Assembly: GCF_040712315.1 (NCBI RefSeq)
Contig: NC_134015.1
Coordinates: 58,543,964 to 58,607,963, forward strand
Direction of reading: 5' to 3'
DNA length: 64,000 nt
Source of the DNA: Castanea sativa
Lineage: Eukaryota; Streptophyta; Magnoliopsida; Fagales; Fagaceae
The translations under genes were made by a program, and so were the position numbers. Positions 12,613 through 23,171 of this stretch are shown one piece after another (position 1 is the stretch's first letter; the number at the start of each line of letters is the position of its first letter). Below the pieces are notes generated by a model. It was not told the DNA's origin. It worked only from the letters and a program-made list of their open reading frames with translations, and searched no databases.

Positions 12613-13518
12613 TTAATTTATTTATTTTATGGTGTGACCCATGTTTAGGAATATATTTAATAATTTTCATATCAGAGTTTTTTTTATTATAGATAATATA
12701 GACAAAAGACATAGGGGATAGAGAATGAGGGAGTGGGAAGACAAGACTTGCAATACTAGCACTTACAAAAGGGTCTTCATATCAAAGTTTTGGACATGTG
12801 TTTATTGATGACAATATCAATTTTTGTACTTTCACTTTTTCTCTTTTCTTCAAGAGCAATGAGTCAGTTTTTTTTTTTTTTTAAATTAAGAGCAATGACT
12901 CAATTTGGTTAACAATATTGACAGAAATGGCAATTAGACATTAATATAAAAGCATATACAGAGGATGCAAGAATTTAGGATAGATTATGAGTAAGAATCT
13001 AATAAATTATGAGAACCCACCACTAATTTTTTTTTTCCCTATTAGAAACAGCCAATAACAGTTTGTCATTTAGAATTTATTGTGAAAGTGCTATAAAATT
13101 ATTGATGACATGACATTTCTCATCATGTTTTCTATGGATAATGACGGCCACAAATTATCATTGACCAAGTCATATAAGTAGTATATTTTTTTGGGATAAT
13201 CCAAGACCTATAATTACCTTCAAGAATCCAATGATAAATTGAATATTTTTTCATGAGAAAAAAAGATTTCCATATTGACAATGTGATGTTAAGATTTCTA
13301 TGCTTTTTTTGGTTCCCAAGACCTGTAGTTACTATTTGAGTTTGACTCAGCAATTTTTAGCCACACAAGTGCAATTTCGAACTCTCATTGAACATCGGCC
13401 TTTTTTTGCTGAACATGGAATATTGGACACTGTCAGCTATAAAATGTCAGTAACGATTTAATTTCATCAGTTACATAAATATTCTTTCAAAACTTCAATA
13501 CTTTGCTATTGCTCCAAA
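12613..13518 (+). other. Upstream region of the PI-PLC gene
   Basis: AT-rich sequence with T runs between the 67-bp duplication and the PI-PLC start. It should contain the PI-PLC promoter and 5' leader, but I could not single out a TATA box or a regulatory motif with confidence. The minus-strand open frame at 13132-13353 has no family resemblance. Confidence 0.4.
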
Positions 13519-13974
13519 ATGGGTCTCTTGGAAAGCATTCCCTTGGTTATAATTTCAGTTCTTCTCAGTGTTACTGCCATCGTTGATGCATGTTCCAATG
13601 GAGGATGCAAGGTCTAACTCTTTGTTCTATGATGTATAGTAATACTGCACAAAGTGATATCAATTTGATGCATAATTTCAGCTAATATTGTTGTATTTTT
13701 CTGTTGTAGCAGCTCCTAGAGGAATGCTCATCAACTCCAGATTGTGCGGCTGGTCTATTGTGTGGCTCTTGTCCTATAAGATTTCATCGTGAAAGATGCA
13801 TAAGATCAACCTTTACAGACCAATTCAAGTTGCTGGTACTCTCTCTCTCTCTCTCTCTGTAAAAAAGGTTTGTTAACAGTCTTGTACCTCAGTGATACTG
13901 GTCAGTTATCCAATGGAAGAGAACCTAAATTCAAATGAATCAAATCTCCTTACCCCAGCATGTTGTAAGAAAAA

Positions 13975-14005
<31 letters not shown>

Positions 14006-14603
14006 TACTAGTTAAAAATTTTGAAATTTATATCTTTCTATCATTAAAGCTCAATCTTTTTTTTTTTTTTAATATGGGATTGATGATCTTATTGATAAAA
14101 AGGTATAGATTTCAAAATTTTCTCTCAAATTATCAAAAAAAAAAAAATTGATGCAAGGTTACGGCAAGTGTGGCTGTATATGTGGGTCCAAAAAGGATGA
14201 CCTACTTGGTAAGGTTTCTTGTCTTTAAATTTAAAAAACAGTAATAAATAAATTAAAAAAAAGTCTCAATCCCAACATAACCAAAAATCAGCTACTTTAT
14301 TTTCTTCTCTTCAAGTGTAAAGTATTTCAACATGATTATATTAAGTAAATATTATTAACTGTCTTCCAAAACATACACATTTTGATTAAACGGTTGTCAA
14401 TAACTAATTTTGAATCTCATTCTATATGAATCTTTTGTAGACTTTGTCAATTTGGGGGTGTGCATGAGTCGGGTTAAGGGGATTTTTTGACCCCACCTAT
14501 CATGGTAGGTTAAAAAAAATTCAACCCAAACCCAACCTATCACATAAGTCTAATCCAACCCAACCCAACTCACATGGGTTGGGTTGAACCCATATGTTGG
14601 ACA

Positions 14604-14635
<32 letters not shown>

Positions 14636-17600
14636 ATTAAGCAGAAAAATATATAAATATAAATATATTAAAAAAATCTAAATATTAGTATCAATGTAAC
14701 TTCTTAAAGGCAAACAACACTAATGACTAAACAACAATAGTAATTTACTAGAATTTATGTGAACTGATTGGCTTTTATATAGAATAGAAAGAGCTAGTTA
14801 TTTTTTTAAAAAAATTATTATTTATATAATATTTTATATATATATATATATATTAAATATATGGGTGGGTCGGGTTGGGTTTGGCGGGCTTAATATTTTA
14901 TGACCTGAACCCAACCCGACCCGCTATCAAAAAAAATTTTGTAACCCAACCCGATTCACCAAGCCCTAGAAACTGACTTAACTTGGCAGGTTGGGTTGAG
15001 TTGATTTGATTTTGGTAGGTTGGCTGCACACCCCTATTTGTCATGATGTCGATCTCTCTTTGTGATTGCAAACTCTTGGAAATCCTTGTCATTGGTTCTA
15101 TGAATTTGCTTCCCTCACTATATTGAAAACTTTGAAGAGAAAACAAAATGAATAGGAAAACTTTAGTTATTGACTAAAAGATTAATGACTAGTCAATAAT
15201 TGTTGAATTGGGATGAACATAGATGTCCCATTCTAATTTGATTGGCCAATAAAGAGATGCTAGTCACCACTTGAAATTTATGGTAGTGGCTCTTCAAAAA
15301 GTTCAAAATTGATTTTGTGGGTGAGTTGGGCCCGGACGGCCATGTATGCCACCTTGGTTAGAGTCAAACTTGAGGCCCAAGGCCCACCAAACTGATTGGG
15401 TTTGGGACACCAGGGAAGAGTTGGACTTGGGCCTTGTCACGAAGGGCCCAACCTCAAGATCAAGATTGTGATTGAGGGGAAGTCGACCTGTGAGACTCTT
15501 AAGTGGTTGGCTAGATGTGGGTTGGTAACAAGGCAGTCGGGGTGCAACACGCACCCAGAGATATGGTAGTTGGGGTCTAATAGTGCCATTAGGGAACCAC
15601 CCCCGAACACTGTCTAGCGTCTGGAATAAGTTTCAAGAGAATCCTCAAAAGTCGCGAGGATCCCTTGGGATTCTAATGAACGTAGGAATGTGTGCAAAGT
15701 GGGAAAACAATGATGATCATTCCACTCACAAGAGCCTATAAAAGAAGAAAGATGGTAAGGGCTAGGGGGTTCGAAAAAGTTGGGAGAGTGAGGGATAGAG
15801 AGTTAAAACACTGGGAAACACAAGGAAAAGGGAAGTATCCAGGTGAAGTTTGGGGCCTAATCTATTGGATTAAGACCCAGCCCACGAACAAATAAGTTGT
15901 GTCCCAAAATATTACAGCCTAATGAGGCTTTAGTGGCTACAGATTTCAAGTAATACTATTCTCACTTTAAAATATGACATACTAACAAACTTAATTTGCG
16001 ACAGAACAATTCCTTACCTTTCAACAAATATGCATATTTGACAACCCACAATTCTTTTGCCATTGCTGGAGAACCATCCCATACCGGGATTCCTCGACTT
16101 GCATTGCCAAATCAAGAGGACAGTATCACACAACAACTAAATGTAAGTCCATTCTTTCATAGATTGTTTTAATTAAGAGTAAAACTTAGTTATAATACCT
16201 TAAGTAGTGTATCTTAAAATCTCTAATTCAGTTTAAACACATGGTTGCAATGAATTTAATTGTCCTTAAAGATAACAGTTTTTTGCACTGTATCAGTAAA
16301 CGGAACTGTGTATTTAAATTTAATTGAATCACCTAAGGAACTATACTTAGATTTTAACCTTTGATAACTTAATTATACTTTATATGTCTTTTTGCAGGAT
16401 GGAGTTCGAGCCTTAATGTTGGACACATATGACTTCAAGGATGACATTTGGTTGTGCCATTCATTTGAAGGAAAATGTTATGACTTTACTGCCTTTGTAA
16501 GCAATTCGTAAACCTCACTTTCACTTCCCTATGCTCTACACAAGAAAACTTGGTGATATGGTTACAAATTTATATAGAGAGTTGATAGCTTGTACTATAA
16601 AAGAGTAGAATGGTTGATAATGTTTCAATGAACTAATTCATGGTGAAAATAATATTGGTTTCGATTCTTTTCTTTTTACAGAGCCCTGCTATAGACACTT
16701 TGAAGGAAGTAGAAGCCTTCTTAGGAGCAAATCCATCAGAAATCATAACTCTAATTTTGGAAGACTATGTAGAGTCCCCAAATGGATTAACAAAGGTTTT
16801 TAATGCTTCTGGTTTGACGAAGTACTGGTTTCCAGTGTCAAACATGCCTCAAAATGGTCAAGATTGGCCTCTTGTCAAAGATATGGTAGCTAATAATCAA
16901 AGGCTTATTGTCTTCACCTCCAAGAGACAAAAGCAAGAAAGCGAAGGAATAGCTTATCAATGGAACTTCATGGTAGAAAATATGTGTAAGTCAACATGTT
17001 TTTTGTCCAAGGACAGAAACAACATGATGTTCCATAAATACATTTTATGTTAGACTAAATTACACTTCAATTTTTTTTTTTATCATCCCTCATGTTGTCT
17101 GTTTTCATTATAAGGGACAAAAATGAAAAATTATTAATTTTTGGGTAAAAGTACAGTTATACACCTAAAAAGGTAAACCTTTAAAAGAGTTGTACATAAG
17201 CTGAATAAAAAGCTTAAATCATCCTACCACTCATCCAAATGAAAACACCCCCAAACATAAAGGATCAAAACTTATAATTCAGTCTATGTGAAGAACATAA
17301 CAATTGGATTATGCTCCTTAATATATGTACAGTGATGCATTCTTTCAATTTAGCATTGATAGTGTTATGTGTTTTGAGTTTCTTTTGTTTTAAGATTTGC
17401 AGATGGGGATGATGGAATGCATTCAGGAAGCTGTCCTAACCGTGGGGAGTCAGCAGCACTCAATGACAAAACTAAGTCTTTGGTTCTGGTAAATTACTTC
17501 AGGTCAGCTCCAATTAAGCAAGCCTCATGTGTCGACAATTCACCAGAGCTCCTTAATATGCTTCAAACATGTTATGGAGCAGCTGGTAACCGATGGGCTA

Positions 17601-17999
17601 ACTTTGTTGCTGTTGACTTCTACAAGGTAAAGCTATTATTTTTCCATCATAGTGGTTCCTCCTATTTGAATATTTTCCATGGCAGAAAGTTCTCCTAGCT
17701 AGGAACATAAATTTTGGTTTGGGATTATTGTTATTATTATAGCTATTGTTATTATATATTGATGCAGAGGAGTGATGGTAGAGGAGCATTTCAAGCTGTA
17801 GACAAATTGAATGGGAAGCTATTGTGTGGCTGCGATGATGTAAATGCCTGCGTGGTAAGATGCCTTTTACTCAAACTTGATTGCAATATGCAACAAAAAC
17901 ATAATAGAACTAGCATGCTTCATATGTCTAGGAGTGAGGAGAAACACTTATTTTCAATTTTTCTTGCAGCCTGGATCGTCAACAACGTGCAATCCATAG
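13519..17999 (+). CDS. PI-PLC X domain-containing secreted protein, 8 exons
   Basis: The likely exons are 13519-13611, 13713-13835, 16005-16142, 16398-16496, 16682-16985, 17403-17626, 17768-17854 and 17970-17999. All have GT..AG borders and compatible phases, giving 365 aa. Residues 1-24 form a signal peptide ending in VDA. A Cys-rich segment follows (CSNGGC, CSSTPDC, CGSCP). The PI-PLC X domain contains LTTHNSF (His87) and DGVRALMLD..WLCHS (His139), the two histidines expected of the catalytic pair. The family comprises plant proteins such as Arabidopsis At1g49740; they resemble bacterial-type phosphodiesterases, and true substrates are poorly known. The protein ends in GSSTTCNP without the long GPI-type tail of some relatives. 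Exon 2 has a CAGCAG acceptor, so a Gln may be included or skipped. Intron 2 (about 2.2 kb) is inflated by repeats. The protein probably enters the secretory pathway. Confidence 0.9.
13839..13858 (+). repeat. (CT)n microsatellite at PI-PLC intron 2 start
   Basis: About ten CT units begin right after the exon 2 donor GTA, so repeat-length changes lie next to the splice site. Confidence 0.8.
13897..13985 (+). repeat. Possible SINE 3' fragment in PI-PLC intron 2
   Basis: TCAAATCTCCTTACCCC..TGTTGTAAG followed by an A-run resembles TCAAATCCCCTTCCCCAC..TTGTTGTAAG at about 28093-28125 and TCAAATTCCCCCTCCC..TTGTTGTAAG at about 29028-29053. The shared box resembles the B-box region of a tRNA-derived SINE. 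No complete element was delimited. Confidence 0.35.
13983..14007. repeat. (AT)n microsatellite
   Basis: An A-run passes into alternating AT repeats inside PI-PLC intron 2. Confidence 0.85.
14455..15034. mobile_element. TIR element (GGGGTGTGCA ends) in PI-PLC intron 2
   Basis: The left end GGGGTGTGCA is matched by the inverted right end TGCACACCCC, with ATTTG on the left and TATTTG on the right as a possible target duplication. The interior carries many CAACCC / GGGTTGGG tracts in both orientations, an (ATT)n array at 14604-14633 and an (AT)n run near 14834. It has no transposase frame; the 82-codon minus-strand frame overlapping its right side is spurious. Confidence 0.5.
15300..15905. mobile_element. 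GC-richer insertion in PI-PLC intron 2, LTR-like
   Basis: This block is markedly richer in GGGCCC-type phrases (GTTGGGCCCGGACGG, AAGGCCCACC, GAAGGGCCCAACC) than the intron around it. It includes a promoter-like CCTATAAAAGAAG at about 15734. That composition fits a solo LTR or other retroelement remnant, but I found no paired ends or gag/pol frame. Short frames on both strands are treated as chance. Confidence 0.35.
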
Positions 18000-18600
18000 G
18001 AGCCAATACAGCATTTGGAAATGCCAGTTTGGACATTGAAGTAAATTTTACACAATAATAATAAGAATCCATAAACTACAGGGTGGGGGTGGTATGCAGG
18101 TTAGGAGGTCTGATCAGAGGTCATGATGGGTAGTATTTATGATGGAATTATAAATTGCTGTTTCTCACCTTGTTCAATTATGGTTGGCTATGTACCCATG
18201 TAAATTAAGCTCAAACAGACCAAATTCAAGGATTTGGAATTAAAAGAGTTGGATTATTTTGCTTGAGTGAAGTTCTATAAAGACTTAATTTGTAAAAAAG
18301 AAAGAAAGGAGAACAAAAGCAGAGGCTCTTGCTCCAACAAGATGGATAATAAATTTCAAATAACATCTTGAAGCCTTTTTTGGGGGTAACTTAGAAACTC
18401 AGTTGAGTTGACTAACCATAACAGAAGAGCGAGTTTGGGTTGCATCTGAGTGTTCCAATGCACTGGACACGACATGGAAACAATATGTTAAAAAATGGTC
18501 ACATGTTTCTTTTGTGTCCCATCAAATACACTGAAGCACTGAATAAAAGCCTTACTCCATAAGAGCATTACTGTTTACCTTTTCAATTTTTGGCTGTCTT

Positions 18601-18855
18601 TATAAATTATTACTACTACCACTATCAAGAAGATGGAAGCTTCAAAGACCTCAGCAGCCTGGAGTTCTGAACATCATCCTTTTGCATTCTTTTCATTCCA
18701 AATGTTCAAATGGTAACAGCCAAATAACTCACCATTGGAAATTAGAGAGCTAAAAGGTTAGGCATGCTTTTGAGTAAGTCCGGCAAGAACTGCCGTCCAA
18801 CATGTTTGTTTCTCGCTATTTCCCCCTTCCCCTTGCTTGTCTGGCGTGCAACTTC
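18601..18855 (+). repeat. PI-PLC 3' flank segment, duplicated at 5.9 kb
   Basis: This sequence, about 0.6 kb past the PI-PLC stop, aligns with 5923-6185 in the same orientation. It is probably old flanking DNA, not part of a gene. Similarity fades beyond CTGGCRTG on the right. Confidence 0.7.
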
Positions 18856-19080
18856 TATAAGACCATGGCTAACACAATAATCTGCTCAAGTAATCTTGCT
18901 CTTTTGCTTATTTATTATTATCATTACTATATGTGATATCCATACGTGGCATATAAATAAAAAAATAAAAACTCCAAAGATACACAAATCTTGACACCCA
19001 AGTATAATTGTTAAATTGGATATGAGTTGAGGTGTCACTGTTAAATTCTACTAAAGTTAATGCAAAGAATTCTAATCAAG

Positions 19081-19990
19081 GTTGTCAAAATCGGGATCTT
19101 ACGTAGGATCGTTGAAGATAGATGGGATCATAGATCGTAGAATCGGATTGTGAATCGTAAGATCTTACATATTTTTAGATTTAAAGCAAAAAATGCATTG
19201 ATAATGACTTTGTATGTTAAATAATCACGTAAATTATAAATTCATCCATAAAAAAAAATAAAAAATAAGTAAAAACTAAGATTTGCATCATATGATGTAA
19301 TTTGCATATCATACATTGCTAAGTCTATAATAACGGAACAAATATATTTAAGTTTTGACACAATGTATATAAAAAGTTCAATAAATGTTTAATTAGCAAC
19401 CAAATACCAAAATATTTATCAAAACATATGGAAAATATTTTCTAAGTTCTAAGTTCCAAGTTTGAAATCCAAAATAAGTTAGAAAATGGAAACTAGCTAA
19501 CTACAATATGAAATCTAAAAGCAAGATAAATATTAAGGTGAATTGAATATTTAATTATTCTCATTTTAAAGTTCTTATAACCACTGCCCTAAACTCCTAA
19601 TCATCATCATCCATTTCATCATCTATATAGACATTATATATTTGTATACTAGAGCTACAAAAGACATCAAGATACAATTTCAGACTCAACTATTCAAGTT
19701 ATACCACTCAGCAACAATTAAAGAGCATGCTAAAAAAAATCAATCAATCAATATACAAATACAAGCATAGCTAATATTTAGTAATATTAAAACACAAATT
19801 AGTATATTGATCAAACAAATTTAATGACATTATAGCTTAAAAGGCAGCAAAGCCAACATCAAATTCTTCATTTAGAAATGATGAAGCATTACTTCATTTT
19901 GATTACAAGTGAACTAGAAACTAAACGTTTTGGTGAGGTGGGATCGTAAAATCGTGCAATCCTATGATCCAGATTGCGATTTCGACAATT
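19081..19990. mobile_element. TIR DNA element with TTGTCAAAATCGGGATC-type ends
   Basis: Left end GTTGTCAAAATCGGGATC and right end GATCCAGATTGCGATTTCGACAATT are imperfect inverted complements. Near both ends GATCGTAGAATCG / GGGATCGTAAAATCG phrases recur. The interior is AT-rich without a transposase frame. A target duplication was not resolved. Confidence 0.45.
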
Positions 19991-20250
19991 ATGATCCTAA
20001 TCTTATACCCTTTACAGCACCATGTCACATCCCACATCTTTTTTAGTGTATCAAGGTGCATTCATGTGAGTCTGTGACTACGCATTTTTAGTCCTCCCTA
20101 AGCATGTATTATTTCACACAAACACATTGTGAGTGAAAGAGAAAGCATGAGGTAGTAAAGAAAATCACAAGGAATGACCACATGGTAGAATCTCATGTCT
20201 TCCCGCATGAGATATTTGCTTATATATATAGAGGATTGAGTTCAAGTTAT

Positions 20251-20600
20251 ACCTAGTGTAACTTTAAGCAATGTTACACCCCAATAACTTATTATTGAAT
20301 TCATATTTTGAAAATCTTATTATTGGATTATATGTTCTAATGTTCTTAATATGCATTCTAATTTTCATGTCAATCAGATGTTATTTATTATTTGATCCAA
20401 AAACTCATATCTTATGCATTGTTTTAAATTACAAAAACTCAAATTTAAAAAATTGATTGATGACATTACTATTGATCTTTTGAAATTTTGCAAATATTGA
20501 GAATATACGAAAATGATGTAATTCAAAGATGGATTTGTCAAAATTTGCATCTAATTAAAAAATATTTATTAGTGTAATATTGCTTAAAGTTACACTAGGT
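20251..20600. mobile_element. 350-bp MITE with about 29-bp terminal inverted repeats
   Basis: The left end ACCTAGTGTAACTTTAAGC.. is repeated as its inverted complement at the right end (..GCTTAAAGTTACACTAGGT). Only one mismatch is visible over about 29 bp. GTTA is present on both outer sides and may be part of the target duplication. The interior is AT-rich. The 61-codon frame at 20271-20456 lies inside and is not a gene. Confidence 0.75.
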
Positions 20601-20754
20601 GTTACATGAACATATATATTACTTAAAGGTTTAATCATCATCATGCAGTTCATTTAAAAGCAATAACGTTAAAACAAATGAGTAATTGCCCTAAAGATTG
20701 CATTTATATGTTCATAGTCTTCATGTTTAGAAAGACTTTTACTTAAATTAAGCC

Positions 20755-21655
20755 AAACCAAAATTGACTGAAATGTTATGTCAATATGAACCAAATTGGA
20801 CCGAAGTGGTCTGAATGATCGAAGTAGACACAAATGGACATAGGACCAAAGTGAATCGCATAAGACCAAATGGACTGAATAGGACCAAAGTGGACTGAAT
20901 GAACCAAATAGGGCCAATGTGGACTGAATAGGACTAAAGTGGACCAAATAGACAGAATATGACAGAATGGACCAAAGTAGACCGAAGAGGACTGACTAAT
21001 ACCGAATGGATTACCACCACGCACCCTTGGTGCGGTGGTTATTGCACAAGTGCTTGTGTGGTGTAGTGGGCAAAGACTAGAGTTCAAGTCTCTAAAAGAG
21101 AGTTTCACACATATATGCACTTAGATTAAGTTAGAGTAGAAATTCTATATACTGAATGGATTGAAATTGACAAATTGGACTGAGTGGACCTCATATGACC
21201 AATGTGGACCGAAAAAGACCAAAATAGACCGAATGGGACCAAATAATACTGAATGGATTGGAGTAGAAGTGGACTGAATGGGCCAAATAGGATCAATGTA
21301 GGCCGAATGGATCAAATCGAATAGACGAATCCGACTGAATGTACCGAATAATACCGAATGGATTGAAGTGGACTGAATGGGTCAAATAGGACCGAAGTGG
21401 ACCGAATAGGACCGAAGTAGACCGAACGGACTGAATAATACTAAATGGATTGAAGTTAACTGAATGGATCAAATAGGACTGAATGGACCCAAAAAAAACC
21501 GGACCAAAGTGGATTGAATAGGACAGAATAATACTAAATTGACTGCAGTGGACCAACGTAGATTGAATATTCCGAATAGAATCAAATGGAAACAATGTAG
21601 ACCAAATAAGAACAATGTTAACCGAATAGGACCAAAGGGAACAAAATGGTCCGTA
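20755..21655 (+). repeat. Degenerate satellite with 10-bp period (GGACCGAATG type)
   Basis: For about 900 bp the sequence is built from decamers such as TGGACTGAAT, AGGACCAAAG and TGGACCGAAT. The array is interrupted by an insertion at 21013-21150. Because the period is not a multiple of three but stops are rare on the minus strand, long Trp/His/Ser-rich open frames result; these are not proteins. Confidence 0.8.
21013..21150 (+). mobile_element. Au-like SINE inserted in the satellite
   Basis: The segment has the layout of a tRNA-derived Au-type plant SINE: GGTGCGGTGGTTATTGCACA in the 5' part, CTTGTGTGGTGTAGTGGGCAA, a B-box-like GAGTTCAAGTCTC, then TTTCACACATATATGCACTTAGATTA and a short AT tail. 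ACCGAATGGATT (21001-21012) precedes it and ACTGAATGGATT (21151-21162) follows, a 12-bp target duplication with one mismatch. The satellite background could also supply such a match. Confidence 0.75.
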
Positions 21656-22099
21656 AGAGAAGTGCAACTTTTTATTTTAAAATTTATAAATATTCTTTAG
21701 ACACCTAAAGTATTCTTTTTATATATATTTCCTAAGATATATAAAAAGTATTATCAAAGATTCAAAGGGTTTGAATTTCGTTGCAATTTTTTTCACCTGA
21801 GCTACTCTTTTTGTTTTTGGATTTTCAAAATATAAATTCAAGAACAAATTATTAGGTAATGAAACATAAAGGCTGTAAAGGCTGCAAGTCAAGGTACAGA
21901 GGCTGTAAAGGGCCAAACTTAGAACTTCTGATAAATATAACAGTAGCTAGAAGGATAAATTACAAAAGTCAGCAGCATCTTAAACCGCATTGTCCAATGA
22001 TGCTATCGGCCAATACTTTCAACAACATTCGTCCACGTTTTGATTTATATAACAAGGCTTACATCAAAATGACCAAAACTCAGATGCTTTCACCAACTT

Positions 22100-23111
22100 T
22101 CATACACCTTTTGGTGGCAAATATTGCACACGCTCATCTTCACATAAATTCTGAAAAAAAAAGGTACAATAAAATGATTGATTGAGAAGATTCACAGTTA
22201 ACCAATTATAAATCAGAATAACTCAAAAGTTGCAGATAAAAATATTGGTACAAGCAAGTATGGTAATTCTGACACTAGCAGTTAGTTGTGCATATCACGA
22301 ATAACAGCTTAGCCAATCTCTATGCAATCTCTACTTTTCAAATGCATGTTAACTGAAATTAAAACAGAGATACTAGTGCTAACCATTCCAAACATACATG
22401 AACCACATTTACATTTTAAAAATTGTTCAGGTGTTTGGTATGGCATGGCTTAAAGCACAAGTTAATGGACAATGTTTTCTGTGGCCGATGGAAAACAAAC
22501 CCAATAGAGTGGAAAATGTTTTCAGATTTTGAAGAGCGGGAACGTTACCGGAACAAAAAAATCTAGAAAGGATGAAGATATGAAGCTCAACAACAAGATT
22601 TTCAGAGAAAACCCATAAAAATTATGTATCAACTATGGTTCAATAAATATATGTGCAACCATGCCTCCACTATCAACAGCACTAGGCTTCCCAATACTGA
22701 GATTGTACAATATTGGCTGGTCACCAGGCAATGTTTAGTTTCAACATTTGTACTTTAGCAACATTACTGATGATATCCAATCGAAATGTAAAAAATGGAT
22801 CCATCTAGTTGATTTCGTAAGTCTCTGAAAACTTTTTACATGCTTATTCAATCACATTACCATTAACAATACACCAATGTTGCTAAAAGCGAGTTAGGGG
22901 CCAAGAAAAACCTGTGGGCCCATTTTCATGACATAATTGGCAACGAACATGTAATATTAAACATAAGAGATCATGGATCAAACAATGTGTATATATAATT
23001 GACCACCTTTTGTGTTTATTAGAGAAGAAACAGATTTTCAAACAACTAACATAAATTGTCCTACAAGGTAATAAAACTTATCAATAGCACTTTTCTTTTG
23101 GCTAATAACGT

Positions 23112-23171
<60 letters not shown>

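Noticed and set aside
15303..15895. Frames on both strands in PI-PLC intron 2
   Set aside because: They fall in a repeat-like GC-richer insertion, have no family resemblance and lie inside a well-supported intron.
20669..21667. Long minus-strand frames rich in Ser, His, Trp and Pro
   Set aside because: They are translations of the 10-bp-period satellite. The repeated FGP/SIQS phrases reflect the decamer, and no start context, splice signals or family supports a protein.
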